From positions 411,675 through 475,674 of the forward strand of contig JAFKEE010000017.1 of assembly GCA_017307505.1 (NCBI GenBank): DNA of 64,000 nt, in the 5' to 3' direction. How positions within the stretch are numbered: the stretch's first letter is position 1; every line of letters begins with the position of its first letter. The translations under genes were made by a program, and so were the position numbers. Below the pieces are notes generated by a model. The model was given only the letters and a program-made list of their open reading frames with translations. It made no database searches and was not told where the DNA came from. This document shows positions 1 to 8,586 of this stretch, piece after piece. The DNA comes from Acidobacteriota bacterium (GTDB taxonomy: Bacteria; Acidobacteriota; Terriglobia; Bryobacterales; Bryobacteraceae).

Positions 1-1
1 C

Positions 2-1396
2 CTGGCGTGGGCGTGCCTGATCGCGATGGTTGTCCAGGAAGAACCGCTGGCCGACAAGGAACATTTCTGGATCACCTGGCCCTACCGCTGGCCGGTGCTG
101 CTGGGGTCGAAGGTGCTGTTCGTGACCGCGTTCATCCATGTACCGGCGCTGGTGGCGGATGCGGTGGTGGTGACAGCGCATGGATTCCCGCTGTGGGGTT
201 CGATGCCGGCGCTGCTAGGGAAACAGGCCGTGCAGGCGGCGGTGGTGACGGGTCCGGCGGTGGCGCTGGCTGCGGTCTGCCACCGGATCCCGCACTTCCT
301 GGTCGCGGCGATCCTTCTGTTTGGCGGGGCGGCTTATGTGGCGGCGTTCTCCGGACCGGTGCCACCGTGGTTTGCGCCGGACGCGCTGCGCCGGGAACTG
401 CCGGCTTTCGTCGTGGCCTCGGCCGCGGGAGTGGTGATCCTGATGCAATACAGCCGGCGGTGCACGACTTCCTCGCGGGTGGTGGGCGGTGTTTCGGTGG
501 TGACGGCGGCGGCGCTTTTCGGCAGCCTGACCCCCTCGCTGACGGCGCGGCTGCGGGTCGCGCTGAGTCCGGGCCAGGGTGAGTTGTCGCTGCGGTTGCC
601 GGTCCCGCGGCCGGAGGTACCGCGCGCGCTGCGAGTGGGCCGGTTCCAAGCGGAGTTCGATTCCCTCGCACTGCCTGTGACGATTTCCCCGGCGCCTGGC
701 GGAGCCGAGTACCTGATCGACCGGCCACAGATTGAGATTGTGGGATCGAACGGCCAGCGGCTGCGAAGCGTCATTCCGGCCCCGGGCTTGCATACCGGAC
801 CATATGACATGCTTGCCTATTTCGTCCTGAACCAACAGGGGCAGCACTGGCTGGGCCTGCGGATCCCGCGCCGGGCGATGGACCAATTCCGGGGTAGCCA
901 AGTTGCGATTCTGGGGCGATCGACGGTGACCTTCGTGGAACGAGGTGAGACGGCTTGGATGCCGGCCGGGGGCAGCGTGGCGGTGCCAAGGTTGGGACGG
1001 TGCCGCACCGAGGAACCGGTAGACCAACTCCCCTACCGTGACGGCATGCTGAAGGTGGTGTGCGAATCCGTGGCACCGATCTCCTCGCTGACCGAGGTTC
1101 GGCTGTGGAATCCGGCGTCCGGACAATCATGGCGTCATCACTTGGGTGATAGCGCAGCAGCGGCGTACGGTCCAAGGGAGGCGTGGCTTTCGCCACTACA
1201 CCGGCTGCAGACTTACTTCCAACTGGCCGCAGGGTCGAGGGCGACAATGCCTGGCAATCGCTGGCTGGTTCCCCTGGAGGAGCTGAATGGGGCTCGCGTG
1301 GCGATCACGCCGGGATGGATCACAAGGTCGGCGACGTTGACGATTGAGCTGCAGGCTTTGGACTTACAGGCGTTTGTGGTGGCTGCCGAGAAGTGA
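2..1396 (+). CDS. Membrane protein with C-terminal soluble domain, 5' end outside the window
   Basis: The frame is open from the left edge, so the true start lies upstream and the first ATG at 26 is probably internal. The first 150 or so residues are strongly hydrophobic with about five likely membrane segments. A soluble C-terminal half of about 280 residues follows, carrying motifs such as IPRRAMDQF and LWNPASGQSW. I do not recognise the family. The C-terminal domain recurs, about 70% identical by eye, in the truncated copy at 2849-3600, so it is a real module. Whether it is extracellular or cytoplasmic cannot be told from the visible part. Sure it is coding; function unknown. Confidence 0.75.
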   Translation: MAWACLIAMVVQEEPLADKEHFWITWPYRWPVLLGSKVLFVTAFIHVPALVADAVVVTAHGFPLWGSMPALLGKQAVQAAVVTGPAVALAAVCHRIPHFLVAAILLFGGAAYVAAFSGPVPPWFAPDALRRELPAFVVASAAGVVILMQYSRRCTTSSRVVGGVSVVTAAALFGSLTPSLTARLRVALSPGQGELSLRLPVPRPEVPRALRVGRFQAEFDSLALPVTISPAPGGAEYLIDRPQIEIVGSNGQRLRSVIPAPGLHTGPYDMLAYFVLNQQGQHWLGLRIPRRAMDQFRGSQVAILGRSTVTFVERGETAWMPAGGSVAVPRLGRCRTEEPVDQLPYRDGMLKVVCESVAPISSLTEVRLWNPASGQSWRHHLGDSAAAAYGPREAWLSPLHRLQTYFQLAAGSRATMPGNRWLVPLEELNGARVAITPGWITRSATLTIELQALDLQAFVVAAEK

Positions 1397-1752
1397 CGGC
1401 GGCCAATACGGCGCGACAGCGCTGCTAGGGACTTGGGAGTATGCGGATGGGAGGATTGCGGGGGCCATCCGCTCATTCACATTCGCGGCTCTATGTTCAC
1501 GCAGCTCCTTCGCCTGGGATGTTTCGTGCTGGCTGGCGCGAGACGGCCACACTCGGACGTATACCCTACTTTCTAGTGTGATAAGCTGACCGCAAAACTG
1601 GGCTCCGTCGAAAACCTGGTCCTTGCTCGGTTTTGAAGTTGCACATCCACAAAAGAGCCCAGATCTACCGCGCGGCTCTCCGGTAATTTCAGCCGGCTGG
1701 AGGCGGCGGGTGAACCCTTTGTCCGAGCTTTATTCCTCAGGAGGATTGCCCG
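1397..1752. other. Gene-free stretch with nested inverted repeats
   Basis: No convincing gene is seen on either strand. It holds a nested inverted repeat: an outer 8-bp perfect pair CTGGGCTC (1598-1605) and GAGCCCAG (1655-1662), and an inner pair GAAAACC (1610-1616) and GGTTTT (1629-1634). A strong Shine-Dalgarno sequence, AGGAGG, lies just before the ATG at 1753. The fold could be a terminator-like or regulatory RNA structure in the leader of the next gene. There is no T-run after it. Confidence 0.4.
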
Positions 1753-2823
1753 ATGCCGCCCCCTACGCAAGAGCTGTTGGACGCAAGAATTGCGATCAGA
1801 GAAACGATCGCAGAAAACAGGATCATGACGGACGAGGCCAGTCAGCGAATCGCTCACTGGCACCAGCAGATCAAGGTCTGGCAGGACACGGACAGCCTGT
1901 CGGATGCGTTTGCGGATGGCCGGCTGACGTTCCGGCAGATGAGCCACCCCGAGAAGAAGTACAACTACGCGAAGGAGAATCCGACCAAGGACCCGACGCG
2001 CGAAAAGATCCTGGGCATTATCAACAATGACAGCCACCAGAAAGAGGTCACGAATACGGCCGTCAAGAATGACGATGATGTCTGGGTGCTGGGGGGAGCA
2101 AAACGGGGACGAATCCTCCTCGACGCCGGGGGCGCGGGCATTGTGCGGCGCATGAATCCGCAGAACTTCCTGCGGACCGCGGAGGCGCCTCAATCCAGCA
2201 AATTCCGTTTAGGCCTGCATGCCCTCAGCGCGTCGCTGCTCGACCCGGCCGGGTATGTGCTCAAGCGGTATGAGGAATCGGTCCTGATCGTCCTGATGCC
2301 GCTGCCGTTCCCGGAGGATGTACGGCTGTTCTATCAACTTCGGGAACTGTCCAAGACCGGAGGCTGCGCCAGCTTCCAGAACGCGGTTGTGGTGATGGCC
2401 AGCGAATTCACGAGACCGCAGTTCGCTTCCAGTCTGGACATGGGCGCCCAATACGTGGTGGTGAAGTCAGAACGGACGGGCAAGGACAGCGTGAAGTATG
2501 TCCGCGGGACGAAGAACAAGGACGTGGACGGGCAGACGCCGACGGAATGCAGAAACCACGCGAGGAATAACTACAAAGCGATCCTAGGCAACCAGACGGC
2601 CAACGAGATCACGATTGCCTACCGGCGTTGCGGCAATCTCGCCCGGTTTCCCGTCTTCGCGGTGAGCACACCCAAGGTGACCGACTATACCGAGGTCAGC
2701 ATTACCCTCCCAGGGCCGCCACGGGTGCAAAGGTACGGGACTCCGCCGCCGGTGGGCAATCCGAACTACGCCCCAACTGGATTCATCATCAGCGGCAACG
2801 ATTTTTCGAAGCGGCCCGGTTAG
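1753..2823 (+). CDS. Hypothetical protein, 356 aa, orphan between duplicated modules
   Basis: The start is well supported: AGGAGG stands about 7 nt before the ATG. The protein has no signal peptide or membrane segment and should be cytoplasmic. The first 60 residues are charged and helix-prone, the middle (about 150-240) has hydrophobic strands such as SVLIVLMPLPFP and NAVVVMASEF, and the tail is rich in proline and glycine. I recognise no known domain. It sits between a membrane protein gene and a truncated copy of that gene's 3' end, so it may have arrived with the duplication or been inserted between the copies. Codon use looks like that of its neighbours. The function is unknown. Confidence 0.7.
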   Translation: MPPPTQELLDARIAIRETIAENRIMTDEASQRIAHWHQQIKVWQDTDSLSDAFADGRLTFRQMSHPEKKYNYAKENPTKDPTREKILGIINNDSHQKEVTNTAVKNDDDVWVLGGAKRGRILLDAGGAGIVRRMNPQNFLRTAEAPQSSKFRLGLHALSASLLDPAGYVLKRYEESVLIVLMPLPFPEDVRLFYQLRELSKTGGCASFQNAVVVMASEFTRPQFASSLDMGAQYVVVKSERTGKDSVKYVRGTKNKDVDGQTPTECRNHARNNYKAILGNQTANEITIAYRRCGNLARFPVFAVSTPKVTDYTEVSITLPGPPRVQRYGTPPPVGNPNYAPTGFIISGNDFSKRPG

Positions 2824-2848
2824 ACTCCGGCCTTACTCACAATGCGCC

Positions 2849-3600
2849 GTGAGGCGCCGGGCACCCAGGGCGATGGCGGCGGCATATCGTGAAGCCGAGT
2901 TCCTCATCGGCAGAGCGCAGGTGGAACTTGTCGGCGCGCAGGGCCAACGGCTGAGGAGCGCAGTGCCGGCAACGGGCTACCGCCGAGGGCCCTCTGACGC
3001 TCTCGCCTTTTTCGTTCTGAGCGAGGCAGGCCAGAGCTGGCTGGGCCTGCGAGTCCCACGCCGGGCCATGGACCAGTTCCAGGGCGGTCCTGTGACGGTC
3101 CTGGGCCAGGCGACTGTGAGCTTCGTAGGCCGCGGCGAGACGACATGGATCCCAGTGGGCGGCAATGCGGCGGTGCCCGGCCTGGGACGGTGCCTGACGG
3201 AGGAGGTGGCACGACCGGTCGGCTACGGCGAAGGCATGTTGAAGATCCTGTGCGAATCGGTCGAGCCGGTCGCGTCACTGACCGCAGCCCGATTGTGGAA
3301 TCCGGCGTCGGGTCAGTCGTGGAATCATCACCTCGGGGATAGCGCTCCGGTGCTTTCCGGACCACGAGAGGCGTGGCTGTCGCCTTTGCACCGGTTGCAG
3401 ACTTACTTCCAACTGGCCGCAGGGGCGCGGACGCCAATGCCCGGCAATAGCTGGCTGGTTCCGCCCGAGGCGTTGGAAGGTGCGCGGGTGGCGATCACAC
3501 CCAGGTTGATTCGCGGGTCGGCGGCGCTGGTGTTTGAGCTGCGGGATGTCGAGTTGGGGGAGTCTGTCGCACCATCAGTGCCAGGAAGCGGAGTGGCGAA
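2849..3600 (+). pseudogene. Truncated copy of the C-terminal module of the gene at 2-1396
   Basis: Residues encoded from about 2890 to 3560 match the C-terminal domain of the first gene with few gaps (shared RRAMDQF, LWNPASGQSW, REAWLSPLHRLQTYFQLAAG). The membrane part is missing and there is no Shine-Dalgarno sequence before GTG 2849 or ATG 2872. The original stop has been lost, so the frame runs on to 4102, antisense to the sigma-54 regulator, where it no longer resembles anything. This is best read as a decayed tandem duplicate, although the conserved part has no frameshift and a short soluble protein could still be made. Confidence 0.65.
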
Positions 3601-3604
3601 ACGC

Positions 3605-4744
3605 TCAGGAGACCTCGTGGGCGGCGCGCCGGATGCAAAGACGCTTCATCAGACTGTGCAGCGTGTTGGGATTCATGCGGAGAATGGCCGCGGCGCCGCG
3701 GGGGCCGCTGATGACGCCTCCGGTCCTGGCCAGTACGCGCAGGATGTGCCGCCGCTGCACTTCCTCCAGCGAGTCGGGCGAATGGGCGGCGGGCATTTCG
3801 AAGACTTCCGCCGGCGGGTCGGGTCCTTCCGCGGGCAGGAGGTCCGGGCCCAGCCGGAGGACAGACCCCTTGGAGAGTACGAGCCCGCGCTCGATGACGT
3901 TCTGGAGTTCCCGGATGTTGCCGGGCCAGGGGTAGTCCATCAGGAGCTGCATCGTTCTGGAAGAGGCTGTGCGCACCGGCAGGTTCATGCGCCGCGAGTA
4001 TTCCTCCAGGAAGAATTCGACAATGCGCGGAATATCGGAACGGCGGTTCCGCAGTGCCGGCACGTTGAGCGGAATCACGTTCAGGCGGTAGTAGAGATCT
4101 GAACGGAACGTGCCGGATTCGACTGCTTTCGCCAGGTCGCGATTGGTAGCAGCAACGATGCGCACATCGACCTTGATGGTTTTGCTGCTGCCGACGGGTT
4201 CAAACTCCTGCTCCTGCAGAACCCGGAGCAGTTTCACCTGGGTTTCCAGCGGCAGTTCGCCTACCTCGTCGAGAAAGAGCGTGCCCCGATCGGCCAGTTC
4301 GAAGCGTCCTACCCGGCGTTCGGAGGCGCTGGTAAACGCACCCTTCACGTGGCCGAAGAGTTCGCTTTCGACCAGTCCGGCGGGGATGGCGCCGCAGTTC
4401 ACCTTTACCAATGGTCTGTCGCCGCGGGCGCTGCGGGTGTGGAGAGCCCGGGCGATGAGTTCCTTCCCGCTGCCTGTTTCGCCGACGATCAACACGTTGG
4501 CGCTTGTCGGGGCCGCGGATTCCACGCGACGCAGGAGCCTGATCAGTTCGGGGCTGTTGCCAACGATCTCCGGAAAGCCATGGGGGCAGTGGCTGTCTTC
4601 CAGGAGAGGGTCCACCTGCCCGCGGTTGCGCGCGCTGAGGTCTGCTGCCGGGTGAGCCGGCTGAGGGTCGAACTCCAGAACGGTGTTGCGGGCCCAAGCC
4701 TGTCCGGCTTTGATCGGGTTCAGTTCCGTTCTCGCCGGGGTCAT
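3605..4744 (-). CDS. Sigma-54-dependent transcriptional activator, Fis-type HTH
   Basis: The 379-residue protein is an AAA+ bacterial enhancer-binding protein that would remodel sigma-54 RNA polymerase. Seen directly: Walker A GETGSGKE (88-95), a GAFTSA loop (135-140) where the family usually has GAFTGA, Walker B GTLFLDE (154-160), the RSDLYYRLNVIPL segment with sensor residues, and a C-terminal Fis-like helix-turn-helix (about 330-375). The N-terminal 58 residues match no receiver, GAF or PAS domain, so the input signal is unclear; such short forms are often controlled by a partner protein or by expression level. It follows the MFS gene on the same strand with a 391-nt gap, so it is probably transcribed separately. 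Confidence 0.9.
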   Translation of the reverse strand: MTPARTELNPIKAGQAWARNTVLEFDPQPAHPAADLSARNRGQVDPLLEDSHCPHGFPEIVGNSPELIRLLRRVESAAPTSANVLIVGETGSGKELIARALHTRSARGDRPLVKVNCGAIPAGLVESELFGHVKGAFTSASERRVGRFELADRGTLFLDEVGELPLETQVKLLRVLQEQEFEPVGSSKTIKVDVRIVAATNRDLAKAVESGTFRSDLYYRLNVIPLNVPALRNRRSDIPRIVEFFLEEYSRRMNLPVRTASSRTMQLLMDYPWPGNIRELQNVIERGLVLSKGSVLRLGPDLLPAEGPDPPAEVFEMPAAHSPDSLEEVQRRHILRVLARTGGVISGPRGAAAILRMNPNTLHSLMKRLCIRRAAHEVS

Positions 4745-5135
4745 CTTCGCCTCTTCAACAAGGAGAGTGATCTGTTTCCGCCGATGCCATCTGACGTTTC
4801 ATTCCTGGGCATTTGATAAGCGCCTCTGAAACAAACATACCGATGGGGCGCACGTCCTTCATCGCCCGATCGAATGAACTCGCGATACGCCTTTCGCTAC
4901 GATCGGGTCATTCGAATGAGGTATGGCCGGCACACCCCGGCGTGCGGAGAGAGGAGAGTGCCGGCAATGGCAGTTCAGGCCAGGCTCCTGTGCGCCGCCG
5001 ATGTCCGGAGCAGGCGGCTGAAGGGGCGAAAAAGCTGCAAAACGAAGCATGCCCCATGCTCCCGAGCGGAGGGGCGGGCGCCAGTTTGTGCTTTTGGGCA
5101 GTTCACTGGCGGCCGAATCGGTGCGGCGTGGAGTG
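4745..5135. promoter_or_regulatory. Upstream region of the sigma-54 activator with inverted repeats
   Basis: No gene is seen here. An 8-bp perfect inverted repeat, CCCGATCG (4865-4872) and CGATCGGG (4900-4907), is followed at once by the 10-bp palindrome CATTCGAATG (4909-4918); the outer arm continues as AATGA and echoes it. These dyads lie about 120-175 nt upstream of the activator's start, a normal distance for an activator or autoregulatory binding site. No sigma-54 promoter of the usual TGGCAC-N5-TTGC form was confirmed. Confidence 0.35.
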
Positions 5136-6650
5136 CTACCTTGCCGGGCAATGCGGTGAGTCGCCACACGGGGCGTGTCGGGTGGGATCCCCGGCAGCAG
5201 CGGGACGTGCCAGGAGGGCGATGGCCAAGGCGCCGGCCACCAGCGCCGCGGCTACGCCAAAAGTGAATCGCATGCCGACGGCTAGGGCTTGCGGGTTCGC
5301 CACCGCGATGGCCGTTGTCGAAGACGCCCCTGCGAAGATCGCGCCCATTACGGACGCCCCCGTGATGAGACCGAGATTGCGGGACAGGCTGAGCAGCCCG
5401 GAGGTGAGGCCGCGCTGAGCGGGCAGTGTGCCCGTGACGACGGCCGTATTGTTGGCTGCCTGGAAGAGAGCGTAGCTCGCAGTGACGCAGACGATGGGTG
5501 CGAGGTATCCGGCGATGCCGAGGGTGGAGGGCAGCATCGACAGCAGGAGGCAACCCGCCGCGATCCCGGAGAGCCCGGCCAGGGTCGTGCGGCGCGGGCC
5601 CAGCAGGTCGACGATGCGGCCGGCCGGTACTCCGGCGAGGGCGGCGACGAGGGGTCCGATGGACAGGACAACCCCGACCAGCGCAGCGTTGAGGCCGAGC
5701 GCGCGGGCGAGGTAGAACGGACCGACCACGAGGGTCGACATCAGCACGGTAGAGACGATCGCGCTCATGGCCAGACCGGCGCTCAGGAGGGGATTGCGGA
5801 ACAGTTCCAGCCGGATGAGCGGAGAGGCGGCCCTGGCCTCGACGCGAACAAACAGGGCGGTTCCGGCTGTGGCCGCACCGAGCAGCGCCAGATTGAGAGA
5901 GCCGAAATGGCCGTGGCCGAGGGTCATGGAGAGCGCGTAGGCGGCGAGGGTCAGCGCCAGCAGGAGCGTGCCCCTGGTGTCGAAGGTAGACCAGCCCGGT
6001 TTCGCCTCGCGGCGGGCGTCCAGGGAGCAGGCCGAACGCGATGAACCGGCGGGCAGGTGGCGCTGCGCGAGGTAAAGGTTCGCCAGTCCCAGAGGCAGAT
6101 TGATGAGGAAGATCCAGCGCCAGCCGGGTCCGGCGATGAACAGGCCTCCGAGTGAGGGGCCGAGGGTCGTGCCGATGGCGGACATGGTGCCCAGCAGACC
6201 CATGGTGCTGCCCGTCTTATCTTTGGGGACAGTCTCGCCAACGGAGGCGAGGGTGAGGGCGAGCATGATGGCGGCTCCGAGACCTTGCAAAGCACGGGCG
6301 GCGATCAGGAACCACAGGGTTGGCGCGGCTCCGCAGAGTACAGAGGCGGCAGTGAAGAGGGAGATGCCGGCCATGAGGACACGGCGCCGGCCGAGGATGT
6401 CGCCGAAGCGCCCGGCGCTGACGATGAGGGTCGTGATGGCGAGCAGGTAAGCGAGGACGATCCACTGCACCGCCTGGAAGGACGCGCCGAACGCCTGAGC
6501 CAGGGCCGGCAAGCCTGCATTCGCGATGCTGGTGTCGAGCGACGGCATCAGCATCGACAGGGAGAGACTGGCCTGGACCCACGGGAGGGAGGGATTGCGG
6601 AGCGTGGTTCCGGCCGCTCTGGACTGTTGTTCCGTGGTGATGGGCATCAT
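5136..6650 (-). CDS. MFS transporter, DHA2-type drug/solute:proton antiporter
   Basis: This is an inner-membrane exporter of about 504 residues with roughly 14 hydrophobic segments, the length and number typical of the DHA2 (EmrB/QacA-like) family. Motif A is visible as GRFGDILGRRRVLMAG and motif C as GTTLGPSLGG; MPSLDTSIANAGLP near the N-terminus is the family's first-helix signature. I chose ATG 6650 (MMPITTEQ), preceded by AAAAGGCGG. The longer start at 6716 has no Shine-Dalgarno sequence and falls inside the inverted repeat that looks like the operator. The gene is divergent from a LysR regulator, which suggests control by it. The substrate cannot be told. Confidence 0.9.
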   Translation of the reverse strand: MMPITTEQQSRAAGTTLRNPSLPWVQASLSLSMLMPSLDTSIANAGLPALAQAFGASFQAVQWIVLAYLLAITTLIVSAGRFGDILGRRRVLMAGISLFTAASVLCGAAPTLWFLIAARALQGLGAAIMLALTLASVGETVPKDKTGSTMGLLGTMSAIGTTLGPSLGGLFIAGPGWRWIFLINLPLGLANLYLAQRHLPAGSSRSACSLDARREAKPGWSTFDTRGTLLLALTLAAYALSMTLGHGHFGSLNLALLGAATAGTALFVRVEARAASPLIRLELFRNPLLSAGLAMSAIVSTVLMSTLVVGPFYLARALGLNAALVGVVLSIGPLVAALAGVPAGRIVDLLGPRRTTLAGLSGIAAGCLLLSMLPSTLGIAGYLAPIVCVTASYALFQAANNTAVVTGTLPAQRGLTSGLLSLSRNLGLITGASVMGAIFAGASSTTAIAVANPQALAVGMRFTFGVAAALVAGALAIALLARPAAAGDPTRHAPCGDSPHCPAR

Positions 6651-6713
6651 GGGGTTTTCCGCCTTTTGTCTGTTCTTTTCGTTGATCTGTCCCAACCTTA
6701 CCTTTCTGTGTGA

Positions 6714-6763
6714 CATGGCGGAAGACGCACAGTTTGCACTGTATTCGTGCGCCGGACGCCATG
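6714..6763. promoter_or_regulatory. Nested dyads between MFS and LysR genes, candidate LysR operator
   Basis: Outer arms are CATGGCG (6714-6720) with CGCCATG (6757-6763), plus CGCAC (6726-6730) with GTGCG (6747-6751), in register. An inner perfect dyad, ACAGT-N4-ACTGT, lies at 6729-6742. The nested arrangement in a divergent regulator/transporter intergenic region is what a LysR-family operator would be expected to look like. The binding protein is inferred, not shown. Confidence 0.55.
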
Positions 6764-6834
6764 TCAGGATTTGATTGCGTTAAGATCAAGGCACGTCTAC
6801 TCCGGATTTCAACCTGCTGCTTACCCTCGACGCG

Positions 6835-7698
6835 GTGCTCGCGGAGGGCAGCGTTGCGCGCGCGGCGCGACGGCTCCGCCTGAGCCCTTCGGCTATGAGC
6901 CGGGCGCTGGCGCGGCTGCGGGAGACCACCGGCGATCCGCTGCTGGTGAGAGCAGGGCGCGGGCTGGTGCCGACCCCGCGGGCGCTGGAACTGCGGGAAC
7001 GGGTCGGTCAGTTGGTGCAGGAAGTAGAAGCGGTGCTGCGGCCGGCGGAGCAGCTTGACCTCAAGCGGCTGGTGAGGACCTTTACGCTTCGAGCGCGCGA
7101 GGGTTTCGTGGAGAACTTCGGAGCGAAGCTGGTGGCCCGCGCGGGCCGAGAGGCTCCGGGGGTGCGGCTGTGCTTCGTGCAGAAACCGGACAAGGAGAGT
7201 ACGGGACTGCGGGAGGGGAGCGTGGATCTGGAGACCGGCGTGGTGGGGACGGTGACGGGTCCGGAGATCCGGGTACAGGCGCTATTCCGGGACTCGTTTG
7301 TGGGTGTGGTGCGGAAGGGGCACGCCCTGAGCAAGGGGAAGGTGACAGCCGCGCGGTATGCGGCGGGCCGTCATGTTGGCGTGTCGAGACGAGGCCGGGA
7401 GCAGGGTCCGATCGATGAGGCGCTGCAGGCGATCGGACAGGAGCGGAAGACCGCGGCGATTGTCGGGGAGTTTGCGAGCGCCCTGGCGCTGGCGCGGGCG
7501 TCCGATCTGATTGCCAGTGTGCCGGAGAGGCAGACCGGGGTGCTGCGTTCCGGATTGTTTACTTTCCCGCTGCCGTTTGAAGCACCGGAGGTGACGATCT
7601 CGCTGATGTGGCATCCGCGAATGGATGCGGACGCGGGGCACCGGTGGATGCGTGGGGTTGTGCTGGATGTGTGCGGAGGGAAGGCGGGGCGACCCTGA
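6835..7698 (+). CDS. LysR-family transcriptional regulator (start uncertain)
   Basis: The N-terminal winged helix-turn-helix (AEGSVARAARRLRLSPSAMSRALARLRE) and a substrate-binding domain are clear, and the total of about 290 residues is normal. The protein probably senses a compound handled by the divergent MFS exporter. The 5' end is odd. Homology-like sequence (DFNLLLTLDAVLAEG) extends upstream of GTG 6835 to an in-frame TAA at 6781, but that stretch holds no ATG, GTG or TTG. Either a rare start (CTG 6814 or 6817, ACG 6793) is used, or the GTG makes a protein clipped in the first helix, or an upstream ATG (6761, other frame) was disconnected by an indel. Confidence 0.85.
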   Translation: MLAEGSVARAARRLRLSPSAMSRALARLRETTGDPLLVRAGRGLVPTPRALELRERVGQLVQEVEAVLRPAEQLDLKRLVRTFTLRAREGFVENFGAKLVARAGREAPGVRLCFVQKPDKESTGLREGSVDLETGVVGTVTGPEIRVQALFRDSFVGVVRKGHALSKGKVTAARYAAGRHVGVSRRGREQGPIDEALQAIGQERKTAAIVGEFASALALARASDLIASVPERQTGVLRSGLFTFPLPFEAPEVTISLMWHPRMDADAGHRWMRGVVLDVCGGKAGRP

Positions 7699-7764
7699 TA
7701 GCAACCCCCTCACGCTGCCTGGAGGCAAGTGCTCCGGGTCTCGAGTTGAGGCAGGCTGGAGGGT

Positions 7765-8586
7765 TCACTGTCCCATGAACCAGCCGGCGTGATCGTGCAC
7801 GTACGCTCCGAAGCGCCGCAGATAGGCCATCTCGTCTTCCGGCAGCGGGCCGCGCTCCACTTCGCGAAGGTTCTCCAAGAGTTGACGTTCATTGCTGGGC
7901 GCGGTGAGGGCCACGTCGACGTTGGGGTTTGAGAGCACGAACCGGTAGCACTGACCGGCGGTGGCGATGGGCTCGTTGGCGGGCCAACCCCGCGGCCTGG
8001 CCAATAAGCGGCGCCAGCGGGTGGCCGTGTAACTGATGACTCCGGTTTTGTGCGCCGCGATGTGGGGGAACACATCCGTCTCGGCGCCGGGATGCGCGGC
8101 GTTGTAGCGGACCATGAGGGCGTCCACGACGCCCCGGGCAGCAAGCTCTCCGGCGAACTTCCGATGATGGCAGGAGATCGCAATGGCTCGCACCTTGCCG
8201 TCCTCGCGGAGGGCGGCCAGTTCTTCCTGGATGCGGGGTGGAAACTGCTCCGGCTTCAGAACACCCAGGAAGTGGAATACGTCGATGTAGTCGGTCCTGT
8301 ACCGCCTCAAGGCGTTTTCGAGGGACTTCCGGAGTGAGGTGTGGCCGATGATCCAGTTGTAGCTGCCGGTTGCCAGGAGGACCTTTTCGCGCTGGTCCGC
8401 GTTCATTTCGCGGACCACGCGGGTCATGTTGCTGTCGATGGCGTAGGCGAACAGGTAGTTCACGCCGTGGTCGAGCGCGCAGCGGACCGTGCGCTCTCCG
8501 GGGCGGTAGGAGGCCGACAGGCCGAGGCGGAAGACAGGCCAGTTCCCGGCACCGAAGGAGTGGCGGAGAAAAGCGGATTCTGGCAT
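7765..8586 (-). CDS. Aldo/keto reductase-like protein lacking the catalytic tetrad
   Basis: The 273-residue protein follows the AKR barrel pattern: ALDHGVNY, RRYRTDYIDVFHFLG, LREDGKVRAIAISCHH and a late SNPNVDVALTAPSN segment that matches the cofactor end. Compared with the family consensus NYFDTAxxYG, it reads NYLFAYAID, so the catalytic Asp and Tyr are gone. TKxG reads TGSY, so the Lys is gone, and the usual His after DYIDLxxx is Leu. It is therefore probably not a normal reductase and may bind or sense a ligand. It stands alone, convergent with the LysR gene, after a 423-nt upstream gap. Confidence 0.75.
   Translation of the reverse strand: MPESAFLRHSFGAGNWPVFRLGLSASYRPGERTVRCALDHGVNYLFAYAIDSNMTRVVREMNADQREKVLLATGSYNWIIGHTSLRKSLENALRRYRTDYIDVFHFLGVLKPEQFPPRIQEELAALREDGKVRAIAISCHHRKFAGELAARGVVDALMVRYNAAHPGAETDVFPHIAAHKTGVISYTATRWRRLLARPRGWPANEPIATAGQCYRFVLSNPNVDVALTAPSNERQLLENLREVERGPLPEDEMAYLRRFGAYVHDHAGWFMGQ

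Noticed and set aside
3600..4102. Continuation of the frame 2849-4102 antisense to the sigma-54 regulator
   Set aside because: The homology to the upstream gene stops near 3560, and the rest is a shadow of the conserved regulator gene.
6651..6716. Longer start of the MFS gene at 6716
   Set aside because: No ribosome site, and it would put coding sequence into the candidate operator.
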